Below, one piece after another: positions 24,667-34,295 of a stretch of 64,000 nt of DNA; positions within the stretch are counted from its first letter, which is position 1; each line of letters opens with the position of its first letter. Position numbers and translations under genes: made by a program. The notes beneath the pieces were generated by a model, which saw nothing but the letters and a program-made list of their open reading frames with translations, was not told the DNA's origin and did no database searches. Origin of the DNA: an uncultured Clostridia bacterium (GTDB lineage Bacteria > Bacillota > Clostridia > UBA1381); the NCBI GenBank assembly GCA_934444735.1, contig CAKSDE010000004.1:124001-188000 (forward strand). The letters run 5' to 3'.

Positions 24667-25335
24667 GTGGCACAGTTAAATGTTAATCCGACCAGAATGG
24701 AGCTTTCAAGGCTCAAAAAAAGCCTTGCTACCGCAATCCGCGGACATAAGCTCTTAAAGGATAAATGCGATGAGATGATGAGGCAGTTTTTGGACATTGT
24801 GCGCGAGAATAAAGTGCTGCGTGAAAGCGTGGAGAAAAAGCTTAACGATGCGAGCAACTATATGACGGTTGCAAGCTCGGCGATGAAAAAAGAAGTGCTG
24901 ATGTCTGCGCTTTTGATGCCGAAACAGGGGGTAGAGCTGGAGGTTTCATCTAAAAATATCATGAGCGTGGATATTCCTGTTTTTACAACGCATACCAAAT
25001 CGCAGAATACGAATGACATCTATTCTTACGGTTATGCGTATACCAAAAATGACCTTGACCGCGCGGTATCGCTTTTGTCGGAGGCGCTCCCGGATATGTT
25101 AAGGCTTGCCGAGAGCGAGAAAGCGGCACAAATTCTGGCGGGCGAAATCGAAAAGACGCGCCGCCGCGTTAATGCTTTGGAATATGTTATGATCCCGAAT
25201 TATCAGGATACCATAAAATATATAACGATGAAGCTTGATGAAAATGAGAGAAGCAATATCACAAGACTTATGAAGATTAAGGATATGATGATCGCGGAGA
25301 ATCTGGAAGAAAAGCATAAAAAAGAGGCATTCTGA
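24667..25335 (+). CDS. atpD: V-type ATPase subunit D (central shaft)
   Basis: 222 aa. Two long antiparallel helices (residues about 10-80 and 125-205) form the rotor axle; the family signatures NPTRMELSRLKKSL and RRVNALEYVMIPN are present. GTG start after GAGGTG. Last gene of the operon; a strong terminator follows at 25340. Confidence 0.95.
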   Translation: MAQLNVNPTRMELSRLKKSLATAIRGHKLLKDKCDEMMRQFLDIVRENKVLRESVEKKLNDASNYMTVASSAMKKEVLMSALLMPKQGVELEVSSKNIMSVDIPVFTTHTKSQNTNDIYSYGYAYTKNDLDRAVSLLSEALPDMLRLAESEKAAQILAGEIEKTRRRVNALEYVMIPNYQDTIKYITMKLDENERSNITRLMKIKDMMIAENLEEKHKKEAF

Positions 25336-25339
25336 TATA

Positions 25340-25389
25340 AAAAGAGCTTGAGTATAAAATGAATGTATTTTATGCTCAAGCTCTTTTTT
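25340..25389 (+). terminator. Terminator of the V-ATPase operon
   Basis: AAAAGAGCTTGAGTATAAAA pairs with the mirrored arm 25367-25387 (one G-T type mismatch), then TTTTTT. It also serves the convergent rmuC side. Confidence 0.92.
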
Positions 25390-25463
25390 AAGTTTACTTC
25401 AAGATATATTTCTTATTTGCTTTTATTTTAAAAAATAAATATATTCTTGTTTATCAGGAAAGC

Positions 25464-26726
25464 TTATTCCTCCTCCAACACCTCGTCAGCCTTTGCCTCG
25501 TCTAACTTTTCAACATCACGCAGCTTACGCTGTATCGCACGCGTGCGCACACCGACAAGCTTGTCAAGCTCGGTATTTGCCTGATTGATTCTCTGCTGCG
25601 TGGAGGCAAGGATTTTCTCGAATTTGTCAAATTCCGACTTGACGGCGCCGAGCACTGTCCAGACCTCCATAGAACGCTTTTGTATCGCGACTGTCTTAAA
25701 GCCCATTTGCAGACTGTTTAAAAGCGCCGCCATGGTGCTCGGACCTACTATATTTATCCTGTATTCGCGCTGCAAAACCTCCACCATTCCGCAATTTACC
25801 GCCTCGGCATAAAGCCCCTCAAAGGGCAGAAACATTATCCCGAACTCGGTGGTGTAGGGTACCTCAATATACTTTTCGTGAATGTCCTTGGCAAAGCTCT
25901 TGATACGGCTTATCATAAGGGCTTTTGCGGCAGCGATCTTTTCGGTATCGCCCGAATCATATGCATCGCGAAGAGCGCTGTATGTATCGGCAGGAAATTT
26001 TGAGTCGATCGGCAGATATACAAATCCGCCCTCGTCCATCGGCATCTTTACCGCAAATTCCACCACGTTTTTGCTGCCCGGCTTTGTTGCGACATTTTCT
26101 TCGTACTGCTCGGGGGAGAGGATTTCTTTGAGTATTGCGCCGAGCTGGATCTCGCCTAAAATTCCTCTTGTTTTTACGTTTGAGAGTACTTTTTTTAAGT
26201 CACCCACACCCGCCGCGACTGTCTGCATCTCGCCCAAGCCTTTATATACCTGCTCCAGGCGCTCGCTTACCAGCTTAAACGACTTGTCCATCTTGTCCTC
26301 CAAAGTCTTTTGGAGCTTTTCATCTACCGTCTGCTGCATTTTTTCGAGCTGCTTATTGTTGTCGCTGCGGATAATATCGAGCCGCTTTTCGATAGTGTCG
26401 CGCATTTGCAAAAGCCGTGCGGCATTGGTTTCTTCGAGGTTTTTCAGCCGCTCCTCCATATGCTGCATCGAGTTTGTAACGGTGGTATTCATCGCGGCTT
26501 GCTTTTCGGTGATGTTTTTATCAAGCTCCGAAAAGCTCTTCGCCTGCATATCTCCCGTTTCCTTTTGGGTTTTTGTGAGCATTTCGCCCAATGCCTTTAC
26601 ATTTGCGCGGTTTTCTTCGATAATGTCGCGCTTTGCATCGTTAAAATTTTCGCCCCTTCTTGTGAATATTATAACTATTTCCAAAACGATTACAATCGCA
26701 AGAAGTGCTGCTGTTATTATTTCCAT
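25464..26726 (-). CDS. rmuC: DNA recombination protein RmuC
   Basis: 420 aa. An N-terminal membrane helix (residues about 3-20), a long coiled coil (about 30-155) and the RmuC domain (about 160-400) with ILGEIQLGAILKEILSPEQYEEN, PIDSKFPADTYSAL and FGIMFLPFEGLYAEAV. RmuC limits rearrangements at inverted repeats, probably through a PD-(D/E)xK nuclease fold. It lies 15 nt after uxaC on the same strand and is probably cotranscribed, though the two jobs are unrelated. Confidence 0.94.
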   Translation of the reverse strand: MEIITAALLAIVIVLEIVIIFTRRGENFNDAKRDIIEENRANVKALGEMLTKTQKETGDMQAKSFSELDKNITEKQAAMNTTVTNSMQHMEERLKNLEETNAARLLQMRDTIEKRLDIIRSDNNKQLEKMQQTVDEKLQKTLEDKMDKSFKLVSERLEQVYKGLGEMQTVAAGVGDLKKVLSNVKTRGILGEIQLGAILKEILSPEQYEENVATKPGSKNVVEFAVKMPMDEGGFVYLPIDSKFPADTYSALRDAYDSGDTEKIAAAKALMISRIKSFAKDIHEKYIEVPYTTEFGIMFLPFEGLYAEAVNCGMVEVLQREYRINIVGPSTMAALLNSLQMGFKTVAIQKRSMEVWTVLGAVKSEFDKFEKILASTQQRINQANTELDKLVGVRTRAIQRKLRDVEKLDEAKADEVLEEE

Positions 26727-26741
26727 AGTAGGTTATCTCCG

Positions 26742-28103
26742 TTAGAATTTAAAGTAGTTTTTAGCGTTTTTATAGCTTATCCCTTCGACAATTTCCTTTA
26801 AATATTTTTCATCGTTCGGGTATTCGCCTTCTTCGACCCACTTGCCGATTAAGTTACACAAAATTCTTCTGAAATATTCGTGTCTGGGGTAGGATACAAA
26901 GCTTCTCGAATCGGTAAGCATACCTACGAATTTACCCAAAAGCCCCAAATTTGCAAATGCCGAAAGTTGAGCCTCCATACCGTCGCGGTTATCGTTAAAC
27001 CACCAGCCTGAGCCGAACTGAACTTTAGCCGCGTCGGGCGCTTTCTGGAAATTACCCATCATTGTTGCCAAAACATAGTTATCTTTCGGGTTCAGCGTGT
27101 ATAAAATCGTTTTCGGCAGATTGTCGGTATATTCCAGGTGATTCAAAAATGCCGAGAGCTTTTCTGCTATACAAAGATCGTTTATCGAGTCAAAGCCTGT
27201 GTCCGCGCCGATTTTCTCAAACATTCTTTGGTTATTGTTTCTGAGCGCACCGATATGCAGCTGCATTGTCCAGCCATGGCGTGCATACGCTTTTGCACAG
27301 TATGCCAAAACCGCGGTCTTATAAATTTCAGCCTCCTCGGCGCTGATTTGTTCACCCGAAAGCTTTTTATCGAATACTTTATCCGCGTCACCCAATGCAA
27401 AAGGCACGGTTTCGACCGAATGATCCGAAAGACGGCAGCCGACTTTGTCAAAATAATCCACTCTCTCGCCGAGCCAGCCCAAAAGCTCCGAAAAGCTCTT
27501 TACGCCGATCTTCTCAATATACGGAATAAATGTGTCTTTGTCTATGCCGATTGCCTTGTCGGGACGGAAGGTCGGCAGAACGGCTGTCGAAAAATCTTTC
27601 AGTGCCGTGTGGTATTCCAGTGTGTCCGCCGGATCGTCGGTTGTGCAGATTGTTTCGACATTCGAGCGTGTTATCAGATTTTTCGCACTGAACGAATCGT
27701 CTGCGAGCATCTCGTTGCACTTATCCCATACCTCTTTCGCATTCTCCGGTGTGAGTGCGTCCTCGATTCCGAAGTATCTTAAAAGCTCCAGGTGAGTCCA
27801 GTGATAGAGGGGGTTACCGATTAAGTAGGGCATAGTCTTTGCCCACATCATGAATTTTTCAAAGTCGGGAGCGGAGCCTGTTATGTATTCCTCGTCCACT
27901 CCGTTTGAGCGCATCTGACGCCATTTATAGTGATCGCCGCCCAAAAAGAGATCATAAGCGTTCTTGAATTTGTAATCCTCGGCTATCTGCTTCGGATCAA
28001 GGTGACAGTGATAGTCGATAATCGGCAGCTCCTTTGCGTATTTATGGTATAAATCATATCCTGTTTTGTTTTTCAGCATAAAATTATCTTTTATAAATTT
28101 CAT
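26742..28103 (-). CDS. uxaC: Glucuronate isomerase
   Basis: About 453 aa. Amidohydrolase-superfamily isomerase that converts D-glucuronate to fructuronate and D-galacturonate to tagaturonate, the entry to hexuronate catabolism. Visible motifs are IIDYHCHLDPKQIAEDY (metal histidines), LFLGGDHYKWRQMRSNG, LQLHIGALRNNN-like MQLHIGALRNNNQRM, and the C-terminal SRSFVSYPRHEYFRRILCN. ATG 28103 is chosen over ATG 28112 because the AAAGGA site is only 1 nt from the latter. No other hexuronate genes are nearby, so the rest of the pathway must be elsewhere. Confidence 0.95.
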   Translation of the reverse strand: MKFIKDNFMLKNKTGYDLYHKYAKELPIIDYHCHLDPKQIAEDYKFKNAYDLFLGGDHYKWRQMRSNGVDEEYITGSAPDFEKFMMWAKTMPYLIGNPLYHWTHLELLRYFGIEDALTPENAKEVWDKCNEMLADDSFSAKNLITRSNVETICTTDDPADTLEYHTALKDFSTAVLPTFRPDKAIGIDKDTFIPYIEKIGVKSFSELLGWLGERVDYFDKVGCRLSDHSVETVPFALGDADKVFDKKLSGEQISAEEAEIYKTAVLAYCAKAYARHGWTMQLHIGALRNNNQRMFEKIGADTGFDSINDLCIAEKLSAFLNHLEYTDNLPKTILYTLNPKDNYVLATMMGNFQKAPDAAKVQFGSGWWFNDNRDGMEAQLSAFANLGLLGKFVGMLTDSRSFVSYPRHEYFRRILCNLIGKWVEEGEYPNDEKYLKEIVEGISYKNAKNYFKF

Positions 28104-28138
28104 GTTTTTCATTTCCTTTCAGATTTTATTTCCTATTA

Positions 28139-28167
28139 ATTCTATACTATTTATGTCGTTGTGTCAA
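28139..28167 (-). promoter_or_regulatory. Promoter for uxaC-rmuC
   Basis: Minus strand: TTGACA (28162-28167), a 17-bp spacer and TAGAAT (28139-28144), about 35 bp before the start. Confidence 0.65.
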
Positions 28168-28314
28168 GAGGATTTAAAGGTATCTCAAAAAAAAATAAAA
28201 AAATTTTTTTTATTTTTTGCAACCTTTTCGGGTTCTCAAAGGTATTATATATGAATGGGCCAATTCACAGAAGAAAAAATGACTCACAAAAAAATTTTGA
28301 AAGGATGATTATTT

Positions 28315-29406
28315 ATGAAAAAAAGAACCCTGACTTTAATACTTGCGGGAGCAATGCTTTTAACAACACCGGTATTTGCAAAAGACACAGAAGACGCTTT
28401 GGCAGAACAGCCGATACTCATAAGCGCACAAGTACATAGCGATATGTTACAGGACAGAGTTACACTGGATGAAATCGGAGAAGACTATCTGATTGTCACA
28501 ACAAGCGAAAACATGAAGCTTCAGCTTAACATATATGATTCTACAATCCTCATAGACAGTGTTTCCGGAGATCCGATTGAGATTTCCGATTTAAAAAAAG
28601 GCGACGAACTTGATATTACATACTCATCAATGATGACAAGAAGTCTCCCCCCTCAGACAAACACTTACATGATTGCAACAAATGTAAAAGAAGGCGGCGG
28701 AGTAAATCTTATAACCGTTGACGAAACAGCTGCTGATGAAGACGGGAATCTCAGAGTTACCGACAATGCCAAAAATATTGTTGTAACAATCGCAAAAGAT
28801 GCGTCGGTTAAGCCGTATAAAACCAAAAATATCGTAAAGCTCGATGATATTCAAAAGGGCAGCAAGATTTTGTGCTGGTACGACATGATGACAATGAGCA
28901 TTCCTGCATATGCATCAACCGATAAGGTTGTAATCGCTCAAGAGGCTGAGCCGATGGATTCGGATAACGCTATAGCATCGCGTCCCGATGAAAATGTACC
29001 GTTCGATCCCGATTTTACGGTCGGCTCCGAATTTGATTTAACTGTTAACGATCAGGATTTAGGCAAGTGCGATCTTCCGTATTATGATGGCGATACTTTA
29101 ATGGTACCTTTGCGTAAAATAAGCGAAGCTCTCGGCTATAACGTAGGCTGGGACGCAGAAACAGGTGAAATAACCATTGACGCACATACGCAAACAGCAA
29201 CTCTTTTCTCACGTACCAAAGAAATTAATATAGAAGGAAAGCTTAAGGCTATTAACTTAAACCGTAAAATCGAAAATGCAAAAGAAACAATTATCAAAAA
29301 CGGCTGCACTTTCGTTCCGGTAGAGTTCTTTAAAGAATTCATGAACGATGTTAGTGTAGACGGCACAAAGATAACCGTTGCGGCACAAAAAGCTGAAATT
29401 CAATAA
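28315..29406 (+). CDS. Secreted protein with copper-amine-oxidase-like stalk domain
   Basis: 363 aa. A clear signal peptide (KKRTLTLILAGAMLLTTPVFA, cleavage near residue 22). Residues about 35-215 form a beta-rich region with two internally similar halves (each DIxKGDEL/DIQKGSKIL followed by YSSMMTRSLPP / YDMMTMSIPA). Residues about 240-360 are a copper-amine-oxidase N-terminal-like (stalk) domain with MVPLRKISEALGYNVGWDAETGEITI and a second half with TFVPVEFFKEF. Such domains are structural, surface-exposed modules in Clostridia and have no oxidase activity. Function is unknown. Confidence 0.85.
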   Translation: MKKRTLTLILAGAMLLTTPVFAKDTEDALAEQPILISAQVHSDMLQDRVTLDEIGEDYLIVTTSENMKLQLNIYDSTILIDSVSGDPIEISDLKKGDELDITYSSMMTRSLPPQTNTYMIATNVKEGGGVNLITVDETAADEDGNLRVTDNAKNIVVTIAKDASVKPYKTKNIVKLDDIQKGSKILCWYDMMTMSIPAYASTDKVVIAQEAEPMDSDNAIASRPDENVPFDPDFTVGSEFDLTVNDQDLGKCDLPYYDGDTLMVPLRKISEALGYNVGWDAETGEITIDAHTQTATLFSRTKEINIEGKLKAINLNRKIENAKETIIKNGCTFVPVEFFKEFMNDVSVDGTKITVAAQKAEIQ

Positions 29407-29432
29407 AAAAACTCCTATTTTATTCTATAGAT

Positions 29433-29471
29433 GGGGGAGCAAAAAGTGAAACTGCTTTTTGGATTCCCCCA
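29433..29471 (+). terminator. First hairpin after the stalk-domain gene
   Basis: GGGGGA...CAAAAAG pairs with CTTTTT...TCCCCC as a nested stem. It has no T tract after it, so it probably works together with the next hairpin. Confidence 0.5.
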
Positions 29472-29485
29472 ATACCCCTAAAATC

Positions 29486-29527
29486 GTCCCGAAGCAAGTC
29501 TCCCCCTTGCTTCGGGACATTCCTTTT
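29486..29527 (+). terminator. Terminator after the stalk-domain gene
   Basis: GTCCCGAAGCAAG (29486-29498) and CTTGCTTCGGGAC (29506-29518) form a 13-bp perfect stem followed by ATTCCTTTTT. Confidence 0.88.
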
Positions 29528-29563
29528 TAAAGGGAAATTTTTAAAATATTTGTTCGGCAAATC

Positions 29564-29592
29564 TTGTATTTTTCCATATAATGTGGTATACT
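29564..29592 (+). promoter_or_regulatory. Promoter for the GNAT-SCP2 gene and the genes after it
   Basis: TTGTAT (29564-29569), a 17-bp spacer and TATACT (29587-29592). Confidence 0.6.
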
Positions 29593-29632
29593 TTAAAATA
29601 GAATGTTTGATATATTTTAAGGAGAGATTTTT

Positions 29633-30769
29633 ATGAATACAAGAATTGCCACAAAGGCAGATATTAACTTGATAAGAAATATATGGGAAAACTCGGGAGA
29701 AAATTCCGTGTTTTCAAAATGGTTCTTCGATAAGATTTTCTACAGCGATAATGCCGTAATAACCGAAGAGGATAACTGTCCGCTTGCCTGCGCCTGTACG
29801 GTGGGGTATACGCTCGATATAAATAAAGCGCGGCTTGCGGCAAGCTATATAGTATCGATGAGAGCAAATCCCGAAAACAGAACGGCAAACGTCCTAAATA
29901 CGCTTGCCGCGGACACTTTAAGCTTTATTGCCGGAAAGGGTATGCCGATTGCGTTTACCGTCCCCGATAACTACAAGTTTTTTGAAAAATACGGATTTTC
30001 GCTCTGCTATGATTATATGCAGTATGACATCGCCTCGGACGATATTCCCGGATATGAGGTATCTTCAAAGGTTCTGCGCCCCGAAAATTTCGATTCGGAA
30101 ACGGTCGGAATGTTAAACGCTATATATGAAAAGTTTATTGCGGATAAAAACGGCGCGGCTTTGCGTACTCCCGAAAATTGGAGATACATAGCTGACGATC
30201 TGTACCACAATTTTGACGGAAAGTGCATAATATTAAAAAATGACAAAAACGAGCCGATTGCATATATGTTCTATATCCTGCGCGATAATAAACTCGGAGT
30301 GTATGAGCTTTGCTATACCGATAAATCCGCCTATGAGCAGATGCTCGGGCTGATAAAAGCCTTCTCGTGCGATAAAATTTCTCTAAAGGTTCCGTCAAAC
30401 GATTTGTTTTATATGTCGCTGTGCGATAAACGTATGGCGGTTACACGCTGCCCGTTTGCGATGGCGCGTATTACGAATGTAAAGACGATTCTGGAACTTT
30501 TTGCCGATAATGCCGGAGAGGATATAAGACTCCAGGTAATAGACAGAGTCATGGAGGAGAATAATAAGACTTTTACGTTCTCGCAGGGGAGCGTAATTAC
30601 AATCGAAACCGACTCAAATGTGGCGATAGATATAGGCACGCTTACTCAGCTTGTGCTGGGATATTTGAGCGTTGACGAGGCATCGTCGCTGAATCTTATA
30701 AAGGGCGATGCAGCACGCTTGAAATCGCTTTTCAAAAAACAGACTACATATATAAATATGTTAAATTAG
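29633..30769 (+). CDS. GNAT N-acetyltransferase with C-terminal SCP2-like domain (Eis-like)
   Basis: 378 aa. The first 130 residues form a GNAT fold (ASYIVSMRANPENRTANVLNTL covers the acetyl-CoA loop region). A second GNAT-like middle domain follows, and residues about 275-375 are an SCP2/sterol-carrier-like domain (RLQVIDRVMEENNKTFTFSQG). This three-part layout is that of the Eis family, some of which acetylate aminoglycosides or lysine side chains. The true substrate is unknown. GGAGAG precedes the ATG. Confidence 0.82.
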   Translation: MNTRIATKADINLIRNIWENSGENSVFSKWFFDKIFYSDNAVITEEDNCPLACACTVGYTLDINKARLAASYIVSMRANPENRTANVLNTLAADTLSFIAGKGMPIAFTVPDNYKFFEKYGFSLCYDYMQYDIASDDIPGYEVSSKVLRPENFDSETVGMLNAIYEKFIADKNGAALRTPENWRYIADDLYHNFDGKCIILKNDKNEPIAYMFYILRDNKLGVYELCYTDKSAYEQMLGLIKAFSCDKISLKVPSNDLFYMSLCDKRMAVTRCPFAMARITNVKTILELFADNAGEDIRLQVIDRVMEENNKTFTFSQGSVITIETDSNVAIDIGTLTQLVLGYLSVDEASSLNLIKGDAARLKSLFKKQTTYINMLN

Positions 30770-30800
30770 ATATCGGATTGAATTTAAAGGAGGAAACAAC

Positions 30801-31337
30801 ATGATTTATGTATTGCTTGCAGACGGATTTGAGGAAATTGAGGTGGTGACTCCGATAGACATCATGCGCCGTGCCGGGCTTTCGGTTGAGATTGTTTCGG
30901 TTTCGGGCAAAAAAGAGGTGTGCGGTGCGCATGAAATGATACTTTCTGTCGATATTACGGCAGATGAGATTGATATGTCCGATATGGATATGCTGATTCT
31001 CCCGGGCGGACCGGGGCATGTTCATTTAGACGGGAGCAAAAGGGTGCATGAACTGATAGAATATGCCGCAAAAAATGAGATATACATTGCCGCAATCTGC
31101 GCCGCACCGTCAATCATAGGCAAATTGGGACTTTTGGACGGCAGAAAAGCCACGGCATTCCCGGGATTTGAGAAATATCTTTCGGGCGCTCATGTTGTGG
31201 AAGATAAAGCGGTTTCAGACGGTAAGTTTATAACGGGAAAAGGCCCGGGGGCGGCAGCCGAGTTCGGATTTATGATAGTTTCCGAACTAAAGGGTGAAAA
31301 ATGTGCGGCAGAGCTGAAGGAGAGTATGCAATATTGA
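30801..31337 (+). CDS. DJ-1/PfpI-family protein (DJ-1 subgroup)
   Basis: 178 aa in the DJ-1/ThiJ fold. It has LADGFEEIEVVTPIDIMRRAG with the conserved glutamate near residue 14, LPGGPGHVHL, and the nucleophile-elbow cysteine in AAICAAPSIIGKLG. DJ-1 members are described as glyoxalase/deglycase or redox-stress proteins; the activity in bacteria is debated. AAAGGAGGA precedes the ATG. Its stop overlaps the TTG start of the next gene. Confidence 0.9.
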   Translation: MIYVLLADGFEEIEVVTPIDIMRRAGLSVEIVSVSGKKEVCGAHEMILSVDITADEIDMSDMDMLILPGGPGHVHLDGSKRVHELIEYAAKNEIYIAAICAAPSIIGKLGLLDGRKATAFPGFEKYLSGAHVVEDKAVSDGKFITGKGPGAAAEFGFMIVSELKGEKCAAELKESMQY

Positions 31338-31882
31338 ATAAATGCGAATTGCGAAAGCGCCTTAAGGCGGAGCGCGCTGCGTTGGATATGAGCGATGCCG
31401 AAAAAAAGAGCGCGGCAATCTGCGCACATCTTATAAACTCGGATATTTTCAAAAATGCGTCGGTGATTATGCTCTATCTGCCGATAAAGAATGAGGTTGA
31501 CACAACACCGATCATAGAAAAAGCATTTTTGGAGAAAAAGACCGTTTTGGTGCCGCACACAGAGGAGGATAATATCTTTCCGGTGATCTTAAAAAAGGAC
31601 GGTATACTCTTGACGGGGGCATATAATATAAAAGAACCGAAGGATAGGGTTATATGGGACGGAAAAATTGATCTTTGCATTGTGCCGGGTGTAGGATTTG
31701 ATATGAGGGGCGCAAGAATCGGGTTCGGGAAAGGCTGTTACGACAGATTTTTTAAGAGGTATAACATGAAAAAAGCAGGATTTGCGTATTCTTTTCAGAT
31801 TGCGGATAAAATCGATGCCGAACCCCATGACATCTTTATGGATATTATTGTGACGGAAGAAGGTTTATTTTATTGTGAATAA
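31334..31882 (+). CDS. 5-formyltetrahydrofolate cyclo-ligase
   Basis: About 182 aa. It converts 5-formyl-THF to 5,10-methenyl-THF with ATP, recycling a folate storage form. Motifs are NKCELRKRLKAERAAL at the start and CIVPGVGFDMRGARIGFGKGCYDRF near residue 115-140, which binds ATP and folate. The frame is open from ATG 31301, but TTG 31334 has AAGGAGAG 10 nt upstream, gives the usual family N terminus and overlaps the DJ-1 stop (TTGA). Confidence 0.92.
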   Translation: MNKCELRKRLKAERAALDMSDAEKKSAAICAHLINSDIFKNASVIMLYLPIKNEVDTTPIIEKAFLEKKTVLVPHTEEDNIFPVILKKDGILLTGAYNIKEPKDRVIWDGKIDLCIVPGVGFDMRGARIGFGKGCYDRFFKRYNMKKAGFAYSFQIADKIDAEPHDIFMDIIVTEEGLFYCE

Positions 31883-32750
31883 AAAAGATTTTTGCATGAG
31901 CTGGTGGGTTACCTTCATCGCCATGCTGATTGTGCTTATTTCATCATTTGCTTTTGGGAGTGATACCGATTCGGAGCATTACTATTTAAACAGCTTTATA
32001 GGCGAATTTTTAATGATAATTCCGATAACGGTTGGGATAATTCCGCTGATTTTAAGAAAGAGAACGAGCGAGATATCCTTTAAAGGATTTTCTCCGAAGC
32101 TTTTGGTGTTTGCGGCACTGATTCCGATAGCCTCACAGCCGTTTATAAATCTTTTCATAACACCGATAAATGCGGTTACGGAATTTTTGTTCGATACAGG
32201 AGCCGATACATCTCTTCCTGCCGCGGCAAGTGCGGGGGAGACGGTATTTAAGCTTTTGACGCTTTTGGTATTGGCACCGATTTTAGAAGAGATTTTGTGC
32301 CGCGGCATACTTATGCAATACCTGAAAAGATACGGTCTTGCGGTGAGCCTGATTGTATCGTCTTTGTGCTTTGCGCTCCTGCATTTTGATCCGACAAGCC
32401 TGGTTGTGATATTCTTTGTCGGTATGCTTTTGGGAATGATAAAGTTTTCGACAGGCTCTCTCTGGGCGTCGATAATCGCGCACAGCGTAAATAATCTGGT
32501 GGCGATGACGGAATTTTCCGATACAGTAAGTACCGTTATATTTGTCGTGTCGGTAGTACTTTTCCCGATACTTTTGTATCTTTTTATGAGGCTTATGCCC
32601 GATACATATAAAAACAGGCTGAAATTTAAAAAAGGCGAAAAAATCGAATTTTCCGCGGGCGCGGTGCTTTCATTTTCGCTCTACGGACTTTTATCATTTG
32701 TGCTTGTTATAATGAAATTGAGTTCGTATCTTATAAATTCAGTGTTTTAG
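31875..32750 (+). CDS. CPBP-family intramembrane protease
   Basis: A 291-aa membrane protein with about eight helices. The Abi/CPBP catalytic motifs are visible: PILEEILCRGILMQYL (EExxxR, residues about 134-150), FALLHFDP and a final IIAHSVNNL. Relatives process prenylated proteins or membrane peptides, or give bacteriocin immunity; the substrate is unknown. GTG start overlapping the cyclo-ligase end by 8 nt, so the two are coupled. Confidence 0.9.
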   Translation: MNKKDFCMSWWVTFIAMLIVLISSFAFGSDTDSEHYYLNSFIGEFLMIIPITVGIIPLILRKRTSEISFKGFSPKLLVFAALIPIASQPFINLFITPINAVTEFLFDTGADTSLPAAASAGETVFKLLTLLVLAPILEEILCRGILMQYLKRYGLAVSLIVSSLCFALLHFDPTSLVVIFFVGMLLGMIKFSTGSLWASIIAHSVNNLVAMTEFSDTVSTVIFVVSVVLFPILLYLFMRLMPDTYKNRLKFKKGEKIEFSAGAVLSFSLYGLLSFVLVIMKLSSYLINSVF

Positions 32751-32768
32751 GAAAGAGGAAGATAAAAA

Positions 32769-33536
32769 ATGCTTTTTGATTCACACGCACATTATAATGA
32801 TGAGCGCTTTTCGGAGGATCGCGACGAGGTACTCTCAAAGATGCGCGAAAACGGAGTGGGGTATATAATGAACGCCTGCTCATCGGTTGCGGAAATCCCC
32901 GATATTATAGAGATAGCCGAAAAATATCCGTTTGTTTACGGTGCTGTCGGCGTTCATCCGCACGAGTGCGCTGATATGTCGGAGGAGGATATTGAGCTTT
33001 TAAAAAAATATTCGCATCACCCGAAAATCAAGGCGATAGGCGAAATCGGACTGGACTATTTCTATGATAATTCACCGAGAGATAAGCAAAAATATTGGTT
33101 CGGACGGCAGATTGATCTGGCGGTCGAGCTTGATATGCCGATAATAATTCACGACCGTGACGCACACCGCGACACCATCAATATATTAAAAGAACATCAC
33201 GTCGAAAAGGCGGGCGGCGCATTTCATTGCTATACGGGGAGTGTAGAGATGCTAAAGGATGTTTTGGAGATGAATCTGTACGTTGCGTTCGGCGGATCGC
33301 TGACCTTTAAAAAAGCGGCAAAACCGATTGAGGCGGCAAAAGCCGTACCGCTTGACCGACTTCTGATAGAAACCGACTCGCCGTATCTTACGCCCGAACC
33401 GCTAAGAGGTAAGCGCAACAGTTCGCTTTATGTGCATTATGTTGCCGAAAAGCTTGCCGAGATACGGGGTATGGACGTTAACGAGATCATACGAATAACA
33501 GCCGAAAATGCAAAGAAATGCTTTAGAATAGATTAA
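32769..33536 (+). CDS. TatD-family metal-dependent hydrolase
   Basis: 255-aa TIM-barrel DNase/deoxyribonuclease family protein. Metal ligands are visible in FDSHAHYND (residues 3-11), GVHPHEC, IGEIGLDYFYDNSP, PIIIHDRDAH, FHCYTGS and ETDSPYLTPEPLRGKRN. TatD proteins have 3'-5' exonuclease activity in DNA repair. Followed by the radical-SAM partner at 20 nt. Confidence 0.95.
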   Translation: MLFDSHAHYNDERFSEDRDEVLSKMRENGVGYIMNACSSVAEIPDIIEIAEKYPFVYGAVGVHPHECADMSEEDIELLKKYSHHPKIKAIGEIGLDYFYDNSPRDKQKYWFGRQIDLAVELDMPIIIHDRDAHRDTINILKEHHVEKAGGAFHCYTGSVEMLKDVLEMNLYVAFGGSLTFKKAAKPIEAAKAVPLDRLLIETDSPYLTPEPLRGKRNSSLYVHYVAEKLAEIRGMDVNEIIRITAENAKKCFRID

Positions 33537-33555
33537 AAGAAAGGAACGATTTTAG

Positions 33556-34164
33556 ATGAGCGCAATGAATATAGTTTATAAATACCAGGGAGGGTTATAT
33601 GTAAACCTTACCAACCGATGCACGAACAAATGCAAATTCTGTATACGTTTCACACCGTCGGGAGTGGATCAGATTGATTTGTGGCTTGAGCATGAGCCGA
33701 GTGTTGATGAGATTATCAATGCATTAAAGGATGCGGATTTTACTTCATATAAAGAGGTCATCTTCTGCGGCTTTGGTGAACCCTTGATGCGTGCCGACGC
33801 GGTTTTGGAGGTGTGCAGATTCATAAAGGCACAGGATAAGAATATAAAAACGAGAATAAATACCAATGGGCACGGGAATAAAATCGCAGGGCGCGACATC
33901 ACACCTGATATGGAGGGTTTGGTTGATACACTCTCTATAAGCCTTAATGCCGAAAATGCGAAAAAGTATAATGAAATTTGCGTATGCGACTATGGCGAGG
34001 AAGGATTTTACGATATGCTTGATTTTGCAAAGGCGGCAAAGGACCATGTGCCGAATGTGGTATTAAGTATTGTTGATGTTATCGGTAAAGATGAGATAGA
34101 AGAATGCAGAAAGATAGCCGAGAAAATCGGCGTGACCTTCAGGGTGAGGGAATATTCAGAATAA
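33556..34164 (+). CDS. TatD-associated radical SAM protein
   Basis: 202 aa. A short radical SAM enzyme with the iron-sulfur motif CTNKCKFC at residues about 21-28 and GFGEPLMRADAVLEVC for SAM binding. This short form sits beside tatD in many Firmicutes and is named for that link; the reaction is unknown. AAAGGAA precedes the ATG. The protein is only the SAM core, with no auxiliary cluster domain. Confidence 0.92.
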   Translation: MSAMNIVYKYQGGLYVNLTNRCTNKCKFCIRFTPSGVDQIDLWLEHEPSVDEIINALKDADFTSYKEVIFCGFGEPLMRADAVLEVCRFIKAQDKNIKTRINTNGHGNKIAGRDITPDMEGLVDTLSISLNAENAKKYNEICVCDYGEEGFYDMLDFAKAAKDHVPNVVLSIVDVIGKDEIEECRKIAEKIGVTFRVREYSE

Positions 34165-34212
34165 TAAGAAATGCACAGATGTGTATTTCTTTTTCCTACC
34201 CCCTAAAGGAGT

Positions 34213-34247
34213 AAAGGGTTGTTTAAAAATCTAAAACAACCCTTTTT
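34213..34247 (+). terminator. Terminator between the radical SAM gene and argB
   Basis: AAAGGGTTGTTT pairs with AAACAACCCTTT, then TT. Convergent genes share it. Confidence 0.85.
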
Positions 34248-34295
34248 AATTTATTCTGATATTTTATAAACGATTTAAAAATGATAGTTTCAGGT